Shown: one piece after another, positions 30,201 through 45,200 of the stretch
Position numbering within the stretch: the first letter of the stretch is position 1
How the letters are laid out: each line of letters starts with the position of its first letter
From: Olivibacter sp. XZL3
Lineage (GTDB): Bacteria; Bacteroidota; Bacteroidia; Sphingobacteriales; Sphingobacteriaceae
Direction: 5' to 3'
Length of the DNA stretch: 64,000 nucleotides
Assembly (NCBI RefSeq): GCF_004368405.1
Contig: NZ_SBJH01000006.1
Location: forward strand, 56,740-120,739
The notes under the pieces: generated by a model
Databases searched by the model: none
What the model was told of the DNA's origin: nothing
The model's input: the letters and a program-made list of their open reading frames with translations, nothing else
Position numbers and translations under genes: made by a program

Positions 30201-33200
30201 CATTGGAAATTGGAACACCGTCCACAACGATTAAGGGTTGCTGGTCGGGGTTCAAAGATGAGTTTCCTCGTATGGAAATACGGGACGAGGCACCGACCGT
30301 TCCTCCAAACTGATTGATTTGCACACCCGCTACTTTGCCGGAAAGGGATCCGGTTACGCTCAGTTGACCGGCCTTGGTGAGCTCTTCGGATTTAACCTCC
30401 TGCAAGGCGTATCCCAAAGATTTTCTTTCACGCGAGATACCTAAGGCGGTGACAACAACTTCGTCTAGCGCTTGTTCGTCATCATTCAACACAATTTCCA
30501 AATTGGTTTGCTCCGAAATGGAAAGCTGCTTTTTTTCATATCCGATTGCGAATATTTTTAACTGGCCTGGCTCATCGTAGGTAATGGAAAATTCTCCATC
30601 TGGCCCTGTTGATGTGCCTTTGCCGTTTCCAAGGGTGACGGAAACCCCGGGGATTGGCTTTTTGTCTTTGTCTACCACGATTCCACGCAATACCGTTTGT
30701 GCGTAGAGACTGGTAGATAAGAAAAAGCTAGAAACCAAAAGTGTAATGGTTTTTCTTTTCATGGTGTTTAGTTTTTTGTTGAATTGGGTTGGTCTTTTTT
30801 GTTGAAAAAAGGATTTTCAAATTTATTCTTCTACTCCCTCCGTAGTTGCCCGTATTTTAACCTGTACTAATTTGTTTTTAACCTTTTTTTAATCTTATTT
30901 TAATTTTTATTGCAAAAACATGGATAATGTTGCGTAATAGCTGCGTTATTTGCTGCTTTACGGAGGCTACGTGCTTGGTTGGGCTGTTTGCGGGATGCTA
31001 ATATGCTGTTCTATGCTTTATTTGTCAAAATATTGCATGAAGGTTGTCTTTTTTGTGACATGAAAAGTTGATGCTAATTGGTTTTAGCAGAAGAAACGCT
31101 TTGCACCTTTGAATAAAAGTGCAAGTGCCGAGGCTAGCTTATATCGTTAGCGCTTTTCCGGGGTTGTGGAACGTTCAGTAGGAAGAACTATCATGAAATG
31201 ATAATCCAAAACAAGCCTTAATAGTTCTGTATCCTGAGGAGAGGCGTTAAAGTGGGAGATTCCAGCAGACCCGATGCTTTGGCCTTCCAATTTTTAGCGG
31301 TAAATTTGCCATCGGCTCCTACATTGACTTTTTTTCTAGCATTGAAATTTGTGTTATAGAAAATGCGCCATTGTATGCCTTTTTTATCGAGATCGATGAT
31401 TCGATTGGCCATCAGGTTTGATACCTTTATCTCGAGCTCATCTTTACCTTTTAGCAGCTCGCCCGGGATTTCTGCACTATAAGGGCTACTGAATAAGGTC
31501 GTCAGGTATTTACCGTTTAAATATATGGAAGCACTTTCATGTACTTCGCCCAGATCCAAGCGCCAGGCGTCGGCTTTTATTGGAAGCGAAGGGATTTGCG
31601 TTTTATAGGTAGCAGTGCCTGAAAAGCGGCTATAGCTTTCTCCATAATTCGTCCACGATTGCAATTCGCGGGTTTGTATAGTGGGCGGCAGGGTCGGACC
31701 GCCTTTTATAAATTGGAGCTGCCAATCGCCGGTGAAGGCGACGGGATCACCGGCAATGTCATAATAGGGATAAAGCTTGCCTTTATATTGGCCCTTAAAG
31801 GTTTCAACTACCAACGATTCTTGTGGTTTTAACTGCAAAAATAGTTCCGTCTCTCCTTTTTCTACGCGTGTTTTCGCATAGCCGTCCGTCCCCGTCATCA
31901 AGTTATATAATGCCGCAGAGCTGTATTCCGCATTTATTTTTACCCAGCCTTCAAATGATGTTGTCGACGGATTGTTAACAAAATAATAGTAGTTGCCGTC
32001 TTCTTTTAATCGTCGAATGCAGCGCAGGCCTGATGTGTACATGTTTTCAGGTTGGACATCAGCATAATTTTTTAGCGCAGACAAGTCATCAGTTAAGACG
32101 ATCTGCCCTTTTCCACACTTTGCTGATTGACCGCTCTTGCCATTTGTGAAGGAAAGTTTTTCCTTCCGTAAAGCCATCCGTCTTCTGACTTCTTCCAGGT
32201 TGGTGAGGCCTGGCACATCTGAAGGCAGGCTTTTATAAAATAGGACGGTTGCACCCGCATCCGCAAGGCTCATTAATTTTTCGAAAGTTTCAATAGGCAT
32301 GTAGCGCGTTTCTGGAACCACAATCGTTTTATAGCTATTGCCGCCGCTAAGGAGTGTTGCATTTTGATAACGCACATTCGACAATTGTTTGTCGCTGATG
32401 GCGTCCCAGCTATAGCCATGATCGCTGAGATAATTTCCGCAGGCTTTCATCGATAGTTCATCGAAAAACCGATTGGAATGAAAATGATGGAGCATGCCTT
32501 TGCTAGGTTCAGACCACAGGTCCGATATACCGAAATAAAGTAAGACATCATTCGAGGGCTTCCCAGCTTGTAGGAAAGCCTGTCCTCTTGTAATATATTG
32601 ATTGAAGGCGCCAAAATCTTCCCAAAGGCTGTTCGTAGGAGTGAAATGAACGGCTGCATAGAATAGCCAACCGGGCCATTTGGCGGCTTGCGGCGAATAA
32701 GCGGTACCGTGGTAAAATACGTGGTTGACACCCGCAAGCCATAAGTTATCAACGGCGGTTTTGACGTCACCAAGATTCGATTCAAAATGCTCATTCAACC
32801 AAGTGGCCGATTCAGAGGAAATTAAGTTTTTCCCCGTAACGTGGCCTGCCGATGGAGCACTTTTGAGATTTACTATTTCTGTACCTTCAATTTCCGGAAC
32901 GTCACTCGCCGCATACAGGTCGAGCACATTGGCAGGCGAGCCATGTGCTTGGTTCCGGATTCCTTTACCGTGTTTTGCCGCCCAAGTTTGCCAATTCTTT
33001 GTGTATTCCTCCAACAACAGGTCACTGATCGTTATTCGATAATCGTATAAGACGCGGGCGTTCTTTTCCGCTGAGTCGAGCCCCAAGAGGGCGGGAATAT
33101 GGTTTTTCAGATCATAGCCGCGGAGTTTTTCGAATGCGATAAAGAAGGCGGGAGTCCAGTTCGCTTCACCTTGTGCATCGTCCACTTCATAAGAGTCGTT

Positions 33201-36200
33201 AAAGAAATAGCGAAGGTAACTCAGATCCCTTCCTTTAAAGGCCTGATCAAATTGCCGCAGATAGGCATTAAGTGCTTCGGCAGAAAAATGGTCGATCACA
33301 TTACCTTCACCTCCGGGGCCGGCTCGCTCTACCATCTTACCATGATCTCCTTCGAAAAGTGCGCAGACCATCCATTCACCTTCCGGTGCTACCCAATCCA
33401 GTTTCCCGTTTACTACCTTATTGGTCAAATCAATCACTTCCCCAAAGCCGTTGGGTCTCACGTTATTTGCAGTTACAAGAATAAGCGGAAGCTCTTTCTC
33501 ATGGCGTACTTGATCGAAGGCGTATTCCTGTAGGTTCTTATTGGCGGATATGGGTGCTTTTATTTCCGTAATCGATATTTTTTTGTCGCCGGCTACACGA
33601 ACAAGCGGGGTCTGTATGTACTTTATCGACTCTTGGATACGTTGACCGCCAGCGACGCGAAAAGTTTTGGAAACCATGTTTTTACAGGCGATGCTGTCGC
33701 CTACCCACGGGCCACCGAAGGGCCAGCCGGAAGCATTGGCGAGATCGACCCCTAAGCCTAGTCTTTTGGCTTCCCCTAAGGTATAAGTCAACTTGTCCAT
33801 CCATGCAGGTGAGAGAAAGCTTATAAATTGATCTTCCGTCCCGCGGACGCCGTATATAGGCGTTATTTCCACGCCCCCTAACCCGGCTTTTTTATAGGTT
33901 TCCAAGGCGGCTGTTAAATCGGCTTCCGTTACCGCATTGCCAAACCACCACCAGCGGGTCCACGGTTTCATCTCTTGCTTAATCTCAGGCCAATGAATCT
34001 GTCCGCTTTCTCTTTCTTTTACGGAGTTTTCCATACGAAAGCTTAATAAGCCTATTGTCAAAAGGGGCAGCAACATTGCTTTTCTCCACGTAGTTAAAAA
34101 CAGTTTGGACATCATGAGGACTTATAATTAATAGCACACCATCCAGTCGGATAAGATCATATTGTACAATCGGTTTGCATTGGTATTGCCCAAAATAAGC
34201 GCTTTCAGTGCTTATTCGCATCCTGCACTGTTATGGACGCTGCACGGCTGATATACCGGAATCGTTTGCGTAGATTTTAACAGCTGAAAGCTTCGGAATA
34301 GCTAAAACGTTTCGGGGACTAATGGGAGTCTCTTTTCCGCGCCCATTGGCAAAAGAGGCAGGATAGAGCAGGTTGCGCCATCCTTCGTAATATTGTTCTT
34401 TCGTAGCATAAATGTTTCGCTAACATTAACGAGACTAGCCAATACCAATTATTCACTAATTAATCAACAATGAAGAAAAACCTATCGCAACCTAGTGCTT
34501 TGCTAATGACGTTGTTTGGCATTTTTTTGATGCTGCTTACTTCGGCGAGCATTGCGCAGCAAAACGCACAAATTTCGGGGCAGGTAAAGGATGCTTCGAG
34601 TGGTGAGCCGCTGGCTGGGGTAAGTGTTTTCCTGAAGGGAAGCAATGCCCAAACGCAAACAGATGGTAACGGGAATTTTATGATAGAAGCTGCACGCGGA
34701 CAGACACTAATATTTAGGTACGTCGGTTACGAGGAAGTGGAGCAGATAATCAACAGTGCTGTTGTCCGGGTGACGCTGACGAGCAACTTGCAGCAGCTGG
34801 ATGAAGTAGCCGTTGTAGGGTATAACGTCGTAAAAAGGGAAAACCTTACAGGAGCAGTCGCCAGCATCGGAAGTAAACAAATTGAGCAGCTTCCCGTACA
34901 AAACCCCTTACAGGCGATGCAAGGAAGAATCGCCGGCGTCGATGTAACGGCCAATGCTCGCCCTGGTGAAATGGGAAGTATCCGCGTCCGCGGTAACCGG
35001 TCGTTGTTGGCAACCAATAATCCTTTGTATGTGGTTGACGGTGTCCCGCTTTCCGCAGGTGGAATCGATGCCATTAATCCACACGATATCGAGACGATTG
35101 ATGTGTTGAAGGATGCCTCAGCAACGGCCGTTTACGGCTCAAGGGCCGCTAATGGCGTCATCATGATCACGACAAAAAAGGGGAAGCAGGGAACTGCACA
35201 AATCAATTACAACCTCATCAATACTTTTGAACGTATTAATGATCTGAACACCATGTTCAATGCAGGCGAGTATGCCGAATACCGGCGCAACGCTTACCGC
35301 TCTGTTTCAACCACCAATTCGGAAACCGGTTATACCACACCTTACCCCAATCCAGTTCAAGATAGACGTATCTTAGGTGTTGATCCTTATGCATGGGAAA
35401 ATATAGCAAAGGGCTATACTTGGGTAGATAAAGACAATTTGATTGCACAAACGCGACCTACCACGGCAGAGGAAAAAGCAAGATGGGGCGTTGACGAGGT
35501 GCCAATGTATGATGCAAGCCAAATTCCCACGACTAATTGGACCGACTATGTTAGCCAAACCGGCTTTACCACGGATCACACATTAGGCGTATCAATGGGA
35601 TCGGAAAAAATGACGGCCAACTTCACCGGCGGCTATCTCAATCAGAAAGGGACGAATAAAGGGCAGGATTATAAACGCTATAGCGGCCGGGTTGGGCTGG
35701 AGCTCCGTCCAACAAATTGGTTTACATTGGGCGCTTCGATTAACGGAACCTGGTCCGTTCAGAATTACGGTTACACGGGTTCCGGAAGCCGTGCGGCCAA
35801 CGCAATTTATGGTGCTGCCCAAGGTATGTTGCCTTATGCCGTTCCCTATGACGATCAGGGAAATTACATTTATCTACCGGGCGGAGATATCAATATTGTA
35901 AATCCTATTTTGGAACATGAATATGTTATAAACGAACGAACTGCTCTACGTGCCCTGGGAAGCTTCTACGCCGAACTTAAATTGTTCGACGGATTGAAGT
36001 ACCGCATGAACTACGGGCCGGATTTCAGGAATTTCAGGAACGGTCAGTTTCAGGATGCCCGATCTATTCTAAGGGGCGGTGGTGCCGCCACCTCAACAAA
36101 TTATGCACGACTGAACCAAACGCAGAACATAGCCTGGACCTGGGACAATTTATTGTATTATAATAAAACCTTCGCCGAAAAGCACAATATAGACCTAACT

Positions 36201-39200
36201 TTATTGCATAGTATGACGGCCAACCGCTCAGAAAATTCGGATATGAGCGCAATCGATTTACCCTATAACAGCCAGTTATGGTATAATTTATCGTCTACAT
36301 CCAGGGGCGAACTGCAGGGATGGAGTTCCGGTTATTCAAAAAACACCTTGATGTCTTATATGGCCCGCGTCAATTATACCTTCGCGGATAAATATATTTT
36401 GACAGCCTCCAATCGCTGGGACGGAGCCTCTGTGTTGGCGCCTGGAAATAAATGGCAGTCGTTTCCAGCAGCGGCGCTCGCATGGAGAATGGAACAGGAG
36501 CCTTTTATCCAAAATGCAGCATGGATTGATCAATTGAAATTTCGAGTCGGACTTGGTACGACCGGAAATTCGGCAATTGATCCCTACACAACAATGGGCG
36601 GCCTGATCGAAATGCCTATTGTGTTCGGTAATCAAGTGGAGATGGGATACATTCCATCGGATCCCAAGGCTTCAGACCCCGGCACTATGGCGAACCGCGA
36701 CTTGAAATGGGAGCGAACTACCCAATGGAATGCAGCCGTTGATTTTGGCCTGTTTAAAAATAGATTAAACGGTTCACTGGATTTTTATATGTCGAAAACC
36801 AGCGATTTATTGATGAACCGTCCTATACCTACCGTAAACGGATTTACAACGATGTATTATAATGTGGGCAAAACAAAAAACAGAGGCGTTGAATTGACTT
36901 TGTCTACCATGAACATCGATCGGCCTAATTTTAAATGGTTAACGGATTTTAATATCGCCACCAATAAGGATGAGATTGTCGAGCTATTGGATGGGCAATC
37001 TGATCTTCCTGCTTCTAGTTTCTTTATCGGTCAGCCCTTGTTCGTTTACTACGATTACGAAAAGGTGGGGATCTGGCAGTTAGCCGATGCTGAGGAGATG
37101 GATCGATTTAACGCAAATGGCGCAACCTATAAAGCCGGTGACATCCGTGTAGCCGATTTGAACGGAGACTATATAATTGACAATAACAACGATAGGAAGG
37201 TATTAGGTAATCAGTTTCCTCGATGGACTGCCGGTATTACCAATACATTAAATTATAAAAACTGGGAATTATCTTTCTTCTTCTACGCTAGATGGGGATT
37301 CCTGATAGAGGGCGGGGCAGTTGATATGCAAGGGCGCTACGCCTCCAGAAAAGTGGATTATTGGACGCCCGAGAACGCTACCAATGCCTATCCGCGAGCG
37401 GACTTTGGCAATGGTGGACAGCCTATACATTATTCTGCCATGAACTACCAAGACGGTTCTTTTATTAAGCTGAGAAATGTATCCTTGGGGTATAATTTTG
37501 CTCCCGATATGTTGAAAACGCTTCATATGAGTAACTTAAAGATATATGGCCAAATGATCAATCCTTATATTCATACTAGAAACGGCTTTATAGATCCGGA
37601 TATCAATTCGTCAATTTCATCTAGAAGTTTTGTCATAGGACTTAATGTAACTTTCTAATCAGTGCTTATTATGAAATCACTTAATAAAAAAATATATACA
37701 GGCTTGCTGTTGACAAGCGCCCTTTTACCCACTTCCTGTTCCAAGTTTTTGGAGGAAGAGGTTGTCGCAACCTTAACGAACCAGCACTACCAAACCGTAG
37801 AAGGTTTAGAAAGTCTGGTTGTAGGTATGTATGATGGTTTACGGTTTCACTTCAATTACGAATGGGCTTATACGACCACCAATTACGGGGTAGATGAATT
37901 TACAAACGGCGGCGGCTTGGACAAAGTGCATTTTAATACCTATTCCAGTGTGTTGGATCCAACCGTTGGCGAATTCGCTAATATTTGGGATAATATGTAT
38001 GCCAATATCAATACAGCTAATACAGGGATTAAAAATATTCCCGACGTATATTCAGATGGCGAGCAGAAAAACACCCGATTAGGAGAATGTTATTTTATGC
38101 GTGCTTTTGATTATTTTAAGTTGGTAAAGCAGTTTGGAGGAGTGCCTTTGAAATTAGAGCCTTCCGAAAGCCTACAAACTGATTTTGTCAGGGCTTCGGC
38201 AGAACAAGTTTACGGACAGGTGATTAGTGATCTCAGGGCGGCCGTCGATCTGTTACCTACTACCGCTGCACAAGTGGGCCGAATTACCAGGGCCGCCGCA
38301 CAGCATTGTTTAGCCAAAGCTTATTTATACCGTGCAAGTGAGCTAAATGCCTCTTTTAGTAAGCCTACCGATTTGGACAGTGCTATCTACTACGGGGAAC
38401 AAGTCATCAATAATTCGCCAAACAAATTGGCTACTGATTATGCCGACTTATTCCGGTACACCACGGTGAACGATGCGAATGAGACCAATCCGGAAATCAT
38501 TTTGGCAGCGCAGTTTGATAATCAAGATGCTTTGGCCGGACGATATGGCAATCAAACACACCTTTATTTTCTCTCGATTTATCAAACACTGCCGGGCATG
38601 GTGAGGGATATAGCAAACGGACGGGAGTTTCAACGGCTAAGACCGACCGATTATGCACTCGATGTTTTTAACAGAAAGATCGATTCGCGCTTTTACAAGA
38701 GTTTCAAATTTTCTTATATCGCGAATAACGCGAATACGCTTCCGGTGTGGGCCGGAGATAACGCTCCCAGCTCGGATCTGGTAGGTCAGCCTAAATTTAA
38801 TGTCGGCGATACCGCCGTCGTTTATATCGTTAATGACAGAAATGATACGCGTTTTACTGCGGAGACAATCAATAGGTCGGCACCTACGCTCTTTGTTCGT
38901 TATTATCAAGATAATGGAGAGATTAAATCCAACTGGACAATCAGTCAATACTTATCCTTGTCAAAATATATTGATCCATTTAGAACAACGGTCTCCAGTC
39001 AATTGGGTACGCGCGATGGTATTATAGCCCGCATAGGCGAAACGTATTTGATTGTAGCCGAAGCATACGGACGTAAAGGTGATTATGGCTCAGCGCTAAG
39101 ATACATCAATATATTGCGGCAGCGGGCAGGATTTAACGAAGGGGAAGATCGAACACCTGTGTACTATCGCGCAGAAGACGTGGCGGCCGGCACCATAAGC

Positions 39201-42200
39201 TCTACAAAAAATGATATGCTAGTTACGGAAGCCGCCTTTACACCGGGAACGCCACAGGCTACTGCCGAAATGTATCCGCCAACGGCCAACTCAATGGCTC
39301 AGTGCTTTGTTCATTTCATATTAAATGAGCGCGCGCGTGAGTTACTCGGAGAGTTCCATCGATGGGAGGACTTATCGCGCACCATGACCTTAGTGGAGCG
39401 GAACCAACAATTTAATCTCGAAGCGGCACCAAACGTACGCGAAAAGCATTTGCTCCGCCCCATTCCACAGAGTTTTCTGGATGCAGTGCAACGGAACGAT
39501 GCTTCCCTCACTTCGGAAGAAAAACAGGCGATGCAGAACCCAGGATGGTAACAGGAAGAAAATTGTTTTGGTTTATGTTGGTTTAACGAAGCTGTCATAG
39601 GCAGCTTCGTTTTTAAAGCGGATTACTGTCATGTTCTGTTATACAAAATTTGTATCATACAGGACGGTACAGGTTGCCTTTAATAGAGGAAATCCTTTCA
39701 TTTGAACGAATATCAATTATATATAACCAAGAACCAATTTATAGAAATTAGAAAAAATGCAATACAAAAAAGCCACCATTTTCGTTGTCGTGTTACTCTT
39801 CTATCTCCCTGTCTTCAAAAATGTAGGGAATGCCTATGCACAAAATTTCCCCGATGGAACAACCATTCCTGCTTGGTTCGCCGACACCAGTACGATTAGA
39901 AGTAATGCATTGGGAATGAAATATATTATCACCGATCAGGGGGTAAAGGCTGATAGCACAATTGTACAAACTAAAGCGATCCAGGCAATTATAGACAAAG
40001 CATCTGAAAACGGCGGAGGTGTTATTGTTGTTCCGAAAGGCGTTTTCCTCAGCGGATCGCTATTTTTTAAGCCCAAAACACATTTGTATCTAAGCGAAGG
40101 AGCAACGCTTAAATGCAGCGATGATATTTCGGATTTCAAGGTGCTGACTACCCGTATTGAGGGACAGTCGCTGAAATATTTCGCTGCCTTTATCAATGCC
40201 GATGGACTGAATGGTTTTACCATTTCGGGAAAGGGGACGATTAACGGTAATGGATTGCGCTACTGGAAAGCATTCTGGCTTCGTCGCGAATGGAATCCTA
40301 AATGTACGAATATGGACGAACAGCGTCCAAGGCTATTGTACATATCGAATAGTAAAAACGTGGAGGTGTCAGGCGTGCAGTTGCTTAACTCGCCATTCTG
40401 GACTTCACATTATTATAAATGTGAAAACCTGAAGATTCTTGGTGTGCGCATCCTTGCAGGTTCAAACAACGGAAGTGAGGTCCGGGCGCCAAGTTCGGAT
40501 GGCATCGACTTGGATGTATGTCAGAATGTGCTAATAAAAAACTGCTATATATCAGTGAATGATGATGGCATCTGTTTAAAAGGTGGTAAAGGGCCAATGG
40601 CCGACAAAGATCCCAATAATGGAGCTAACCGTAATATCATCATTGAAGACAATACGATTGAAAACTGTCCGTCTCTTACATTGGGTAGCGAATCGGTTTA
40701 TAGTGACAATATTATTATGAGGCGTTGCGTGGTAAAGAACACCTCGTACGTGCTCCGATTGAAAATGCGCCCCGACACACCGCAAAAGCATAAGAATATA
40801 TTGGTAGAGGATGTTAGCGGAACCGCACGCAATTTTCTTTCCATAGATGCATGGACACAGTTTTTTGACTTAAAAGGACAACCCGAACCGAAATCTTCCG
40901 TGAGCTATTTGACCATGCGCAACTGTCAGGTAAGCTGTGATCGTTTTCTACATATTAAACCTTCTGCGCAGTACACGCTTTCCGATTTTACATTGGAAAA
41001 CTTAAATATTTCGACACCAAACAAAGCGAATGTTACATTTGATTTCATCAAAGATTTACAATTGAAAAATATCATTGTAAATGATAAAAAAGTGGTGAAA
41101 TAAAAGGAACGTTTTCTTTAGTCACTTTTTGAGGAAAAAAGTGACTAAAGAAAACGTTCCTTTTTTTAAAGCGAAACCCCTGAGTCAGGACGGCGCAGGT
41201 TGCGATCGAATAAATAATATGTGTATGTTTGTTTTAAGTCATATACAGCAAAACCAATTAGAGCCAAAGTAACCAGTATGAAATCATTCCCTGTCGCGAT
41301 CCAATTATGTTTATGGACTTGTGTCTCTCATGTCTTATATGCACAGCTACCGCCTGTATTTGATTCAATAGACAAAGAAGATGCGCAGAAAGACGAGTTA
41401 GCGCGTGTATTTATATCACCGCAACGCGTGCTATGGAAATATGCGGGAGACGGTACCTTGGTAAGTCGCGAAGAAGAGCTATTAAAGCCCGGTAATAGCC
41501 AGACCGAACTCGGTAAAAAAAATATGTGTGAAATGGTGAGTACCGAAAATGAAACGGCATCCATCTTATTAGATTATGGGAAGGAAATACACGGTGGTTT
41601 ACAGCTTGTATTGGGAGGCTCTACACGTCGCGAACCATCTTTGGTACGCATTCGCTTTGGCGAATCGGTAGGAGAGTGCAATAGTCAAACCCGAAATTAC
41701 GAATGGGGTGTCGGATATGCTACGGACGACCACGCAAAACGCGATATTACGATGGAAATACCCAGAGACGGATTAATTGAAATTGGCAATACCGGATTCC
41801 GCTTTGTTCGTATCGATCTTTTACAGAAAAATACAACCATCCATGTTAAAGAGGCAAGAGCAATTTTGCGATACCGTGATATACCTTATTTAGGGTCATT
41901 TAAAAGTAATGACGACCGCCTAAATAAAATCTGGTTGACCGGGGCTTATACCGTACACCTGAACATGCAGGAATATTTGTGGGATGGTATTAAACGGGAT
42001 CGTTTGATATGGCTCGGTGATATGCATCCGGAAGTATCTACCATTGCTCGAGTGTTCGGTGACAATGATGTGGTACCAAAAACACTGGATTTGGCTTGCC
42101 AACAATATCCCTTACCCCAATGGATGAACGGGATGAGCGCTTACTCTTTGTGGTACCTGATTATTCAACGCGATTGGTATAGATACAGCGGCAATATTGA

Positions 42201-45200
42201 TTTTCTGAGGAAGCACCAAACCTATATTATGGGTTTGATTGATTTAATTGACAGTAAAGTTGATGCTAACGGTAAGGAAGAGTTGGCCGCAGAACGCTTT
42301 TTAGACTGGCCGTCGACTCCCAATAAGGAAGGGGTAGAGGCTGGATACAGAGCGCTCATCGTTTGGGCGATGCAAGATGCCATCAGATTATGTGAAATTT
42401 TAAAGCAACCGGCTGCAGCAAAGAAAGCGGAAGCTTGTTTGGTGCGCATGAATAAATATGTAAAAGATCATCACCATTTGAAGCAAGCAGCCTCCTTAAT
42501 GGCAATTGCCGGGCTTATTGATCCGGAAAAAGCCTGTAATGAAGTGGTTTCAGTTGGTGGAGCTAAAGATTTCTCTACCTTCTATGGTTATTATATGTTA
42601 CAGGCGCAAGCTAAAGCCGGACAATTTCAACAAGCCATCGATATCATTCGCCAATATTGGGGCGGTATGTTGGATATGGGGGCTACCACCTTTTGGGAGG
42701 ATTTTAATTTGGATTGGACAAAGAATGCCACTCGTATTGACGAGGTACCGGTACCAGGTAAAAAGGATATACACGGTGATTTCGGAGCCTATTGCTATCC
42801 CGGGTTTCGGCATAGCCTGTGTCATGGTTGGGCATCCGGACCTACCGCTTGGATGAGTGAACATATACTTGGTGTGAAGATTTTGGAAGCTGGTTGTAAG
42901 GTTATTAAAATCGAGCCACATTTGGGGGATTTGCAATGGGTAGAAGGTGCTTTTCCTACACCTTATGGGCTGGTGGCAATTAGGCATAGTAAGCGGGCTA
43001 ATGGGACGATCGAATCAACGGTAAAAGCACCGAAAGGCGTTAAGGTCATTAAATAAGCTATTAGCAGGACGCTTCAGGACAGTCTTTTAATCCCATTCTT
43101 TTATTTTTAACGGATATAACCAATGCATATAAATAAATGCCGGAGCTTGTCTATGTCACATAAAATCTTCTTACTCTTTGCTTTCATGACCTTAGGGCTG
43201 TATACTGCTTTTTCCCAGGAAATAGAAAAACAGGTTCAGTATCTATCCGGTACAGATAATGAACATACCGTGGAGTGGGACTTTTGGTGTTCAGGTGGAC
43301 GGAAGAGTGGTAAATGGGGGAAAATCGCCGTTCCTGCTCATTGGGAACAACAGGGGTATGGGGATTATAATTATGGTAGGGATTATGTCACCTATGGAAA
43401 AAATTTTCGCTTTCATGATGAGAAAGGGGTGTATCGACATACTTTTTCAGTCAATGACCAATGGAAGGGAAAAAAAGTTTTTATTGTATTTGAAGGCGTA
43501 ATGACAGATGCCGAGGTAAAAATAAATGGCCAATCTGCCGGTCCGATCCATCAGGGGGCTTTTTATCGCTTTCGGTATGATATAAGCGACAAACTCCGCT
43601 ACGGAAAGGACAATCAACTAGAGGTAACGGTTAGTAAAATGTCTGCCGATCCCTCTGTTAACAACGCCGAACGGTTGGCCGACTACTGGATTCTCGGCGG
43701 AATTTTTCGTCCCGTTTATTTGGAGATTGTGCCTCCGTCTTTTATTGACTATGTGGCCATCGACGCCAAAGCCGACGGCTCCTTTCATATGCAAGCCCAT
43801 ATCGGGGGCGCTTCGGAAGGGCTAACACTTAAAGGGGAAATTATCGACAAAGAAAATAAAAGGGTAGGGACCCTAGATGGTGTGCTTGACGGAAAAGATT
43901 CCATTTTATCGTTTAACACCAAGGTGAGCAAGCCTGCCTTATGGACGGCCGAGACGCCTAACCGCTATACCTTGAAAGCATCACTTTATAGGGATGGTGC
44001 TTTGCTGTACGTTATGCAACAGAAATTCGGTTTTCGCACCATTGAAATACGTAAGCAGGATGGTATTTACCTGAACGGTACTAAAATAAAAATGAAAGGC
44101 GTCAACCGACATGTTTGGTGGCCCGAAACGGGACGATCCGTGAATGCCGATATTGATCTAGCGGATGTGAAGCTGATGAAGTATATGAATATGAACGCCG
44201 TCCGTTGTTCGCATTACCCTCCGGATCAGTCTTTTTTGGATATATGTGACTCGCTCGGTCTCTATGTACTTGATGAATTAGCCGGTTGGCAAAAAGCATA
44301 TGCTACGCCAGTCGGCTCCAAACTGGTAAAGGAAATGGTAGTCCGCGACTTGAATCATCCTTCGATTATTTTCTGGAGTAATGGAAATGAGGGTGGACAC
44401 AATTTTGATCTGGACTCCGTGTTTCATCAATATGACTTGTCTAAACGACCGGTTATTCATGCTCATCACCGGCCTGGCAACGCCTTCAACGGAATCGATT
44501 GCAATCATTATGAGGATTTTTATAGTACGCAAAACATATTAGCAGATACCAATATTTATATGCCCACTGAATTTCTCCATGCACAAGATGACGGTGGCGG
44601 CGCCGCTGGTTTAGCGGATATCTGGGAGCTGCATTGGAATGCAAAAAAAGGAGCGGGTGGTTTTCTTTGGGCATTGGTAGATGAAGGTTTGGTCCGTACT
44701 GATGAAGGTAATATCATTGATGTGAACGGCGTGAATGCCCCTGATGGTTTAGTTGGGCCCCATCGTGAGCATGAGGGCAGCGTCAACGCCATTCGAGAGA
44801 TTTATTCTCCAATCAAAGTGCAGTTCGAAAAGCTTCCTGTAAACTTTGATGGTCATATCCCTTTGGAAAACCGCTTTCACTTTACCAATTTGAATCGATG
44901 TACGTTTGAGTGGCAGCTTTTAAATTTCGACACGCCTTTACAGGAAGGAGCAGGTTTTATACCGGTAGCGAGCGGAACAGGAGCCTTTCCGAATATTGCA
45001 CCATTGAAAAAAGGAACTTTGCGCCTCAAATTACCTGTAAATTGGTCTGATCAGGATGCTTTGGCCCTGACCGCCTTTGATCCCGAAGGAAACGAAATTT
45101 ATCGCTGGGTATATAAAGTGAAGCCGAATAGAGAGTTGGCTATTCGTCGTTTTGACGAGCCGATCGGTAAAACGGTTGAGCTGAAAGAGCAGGACAGTCT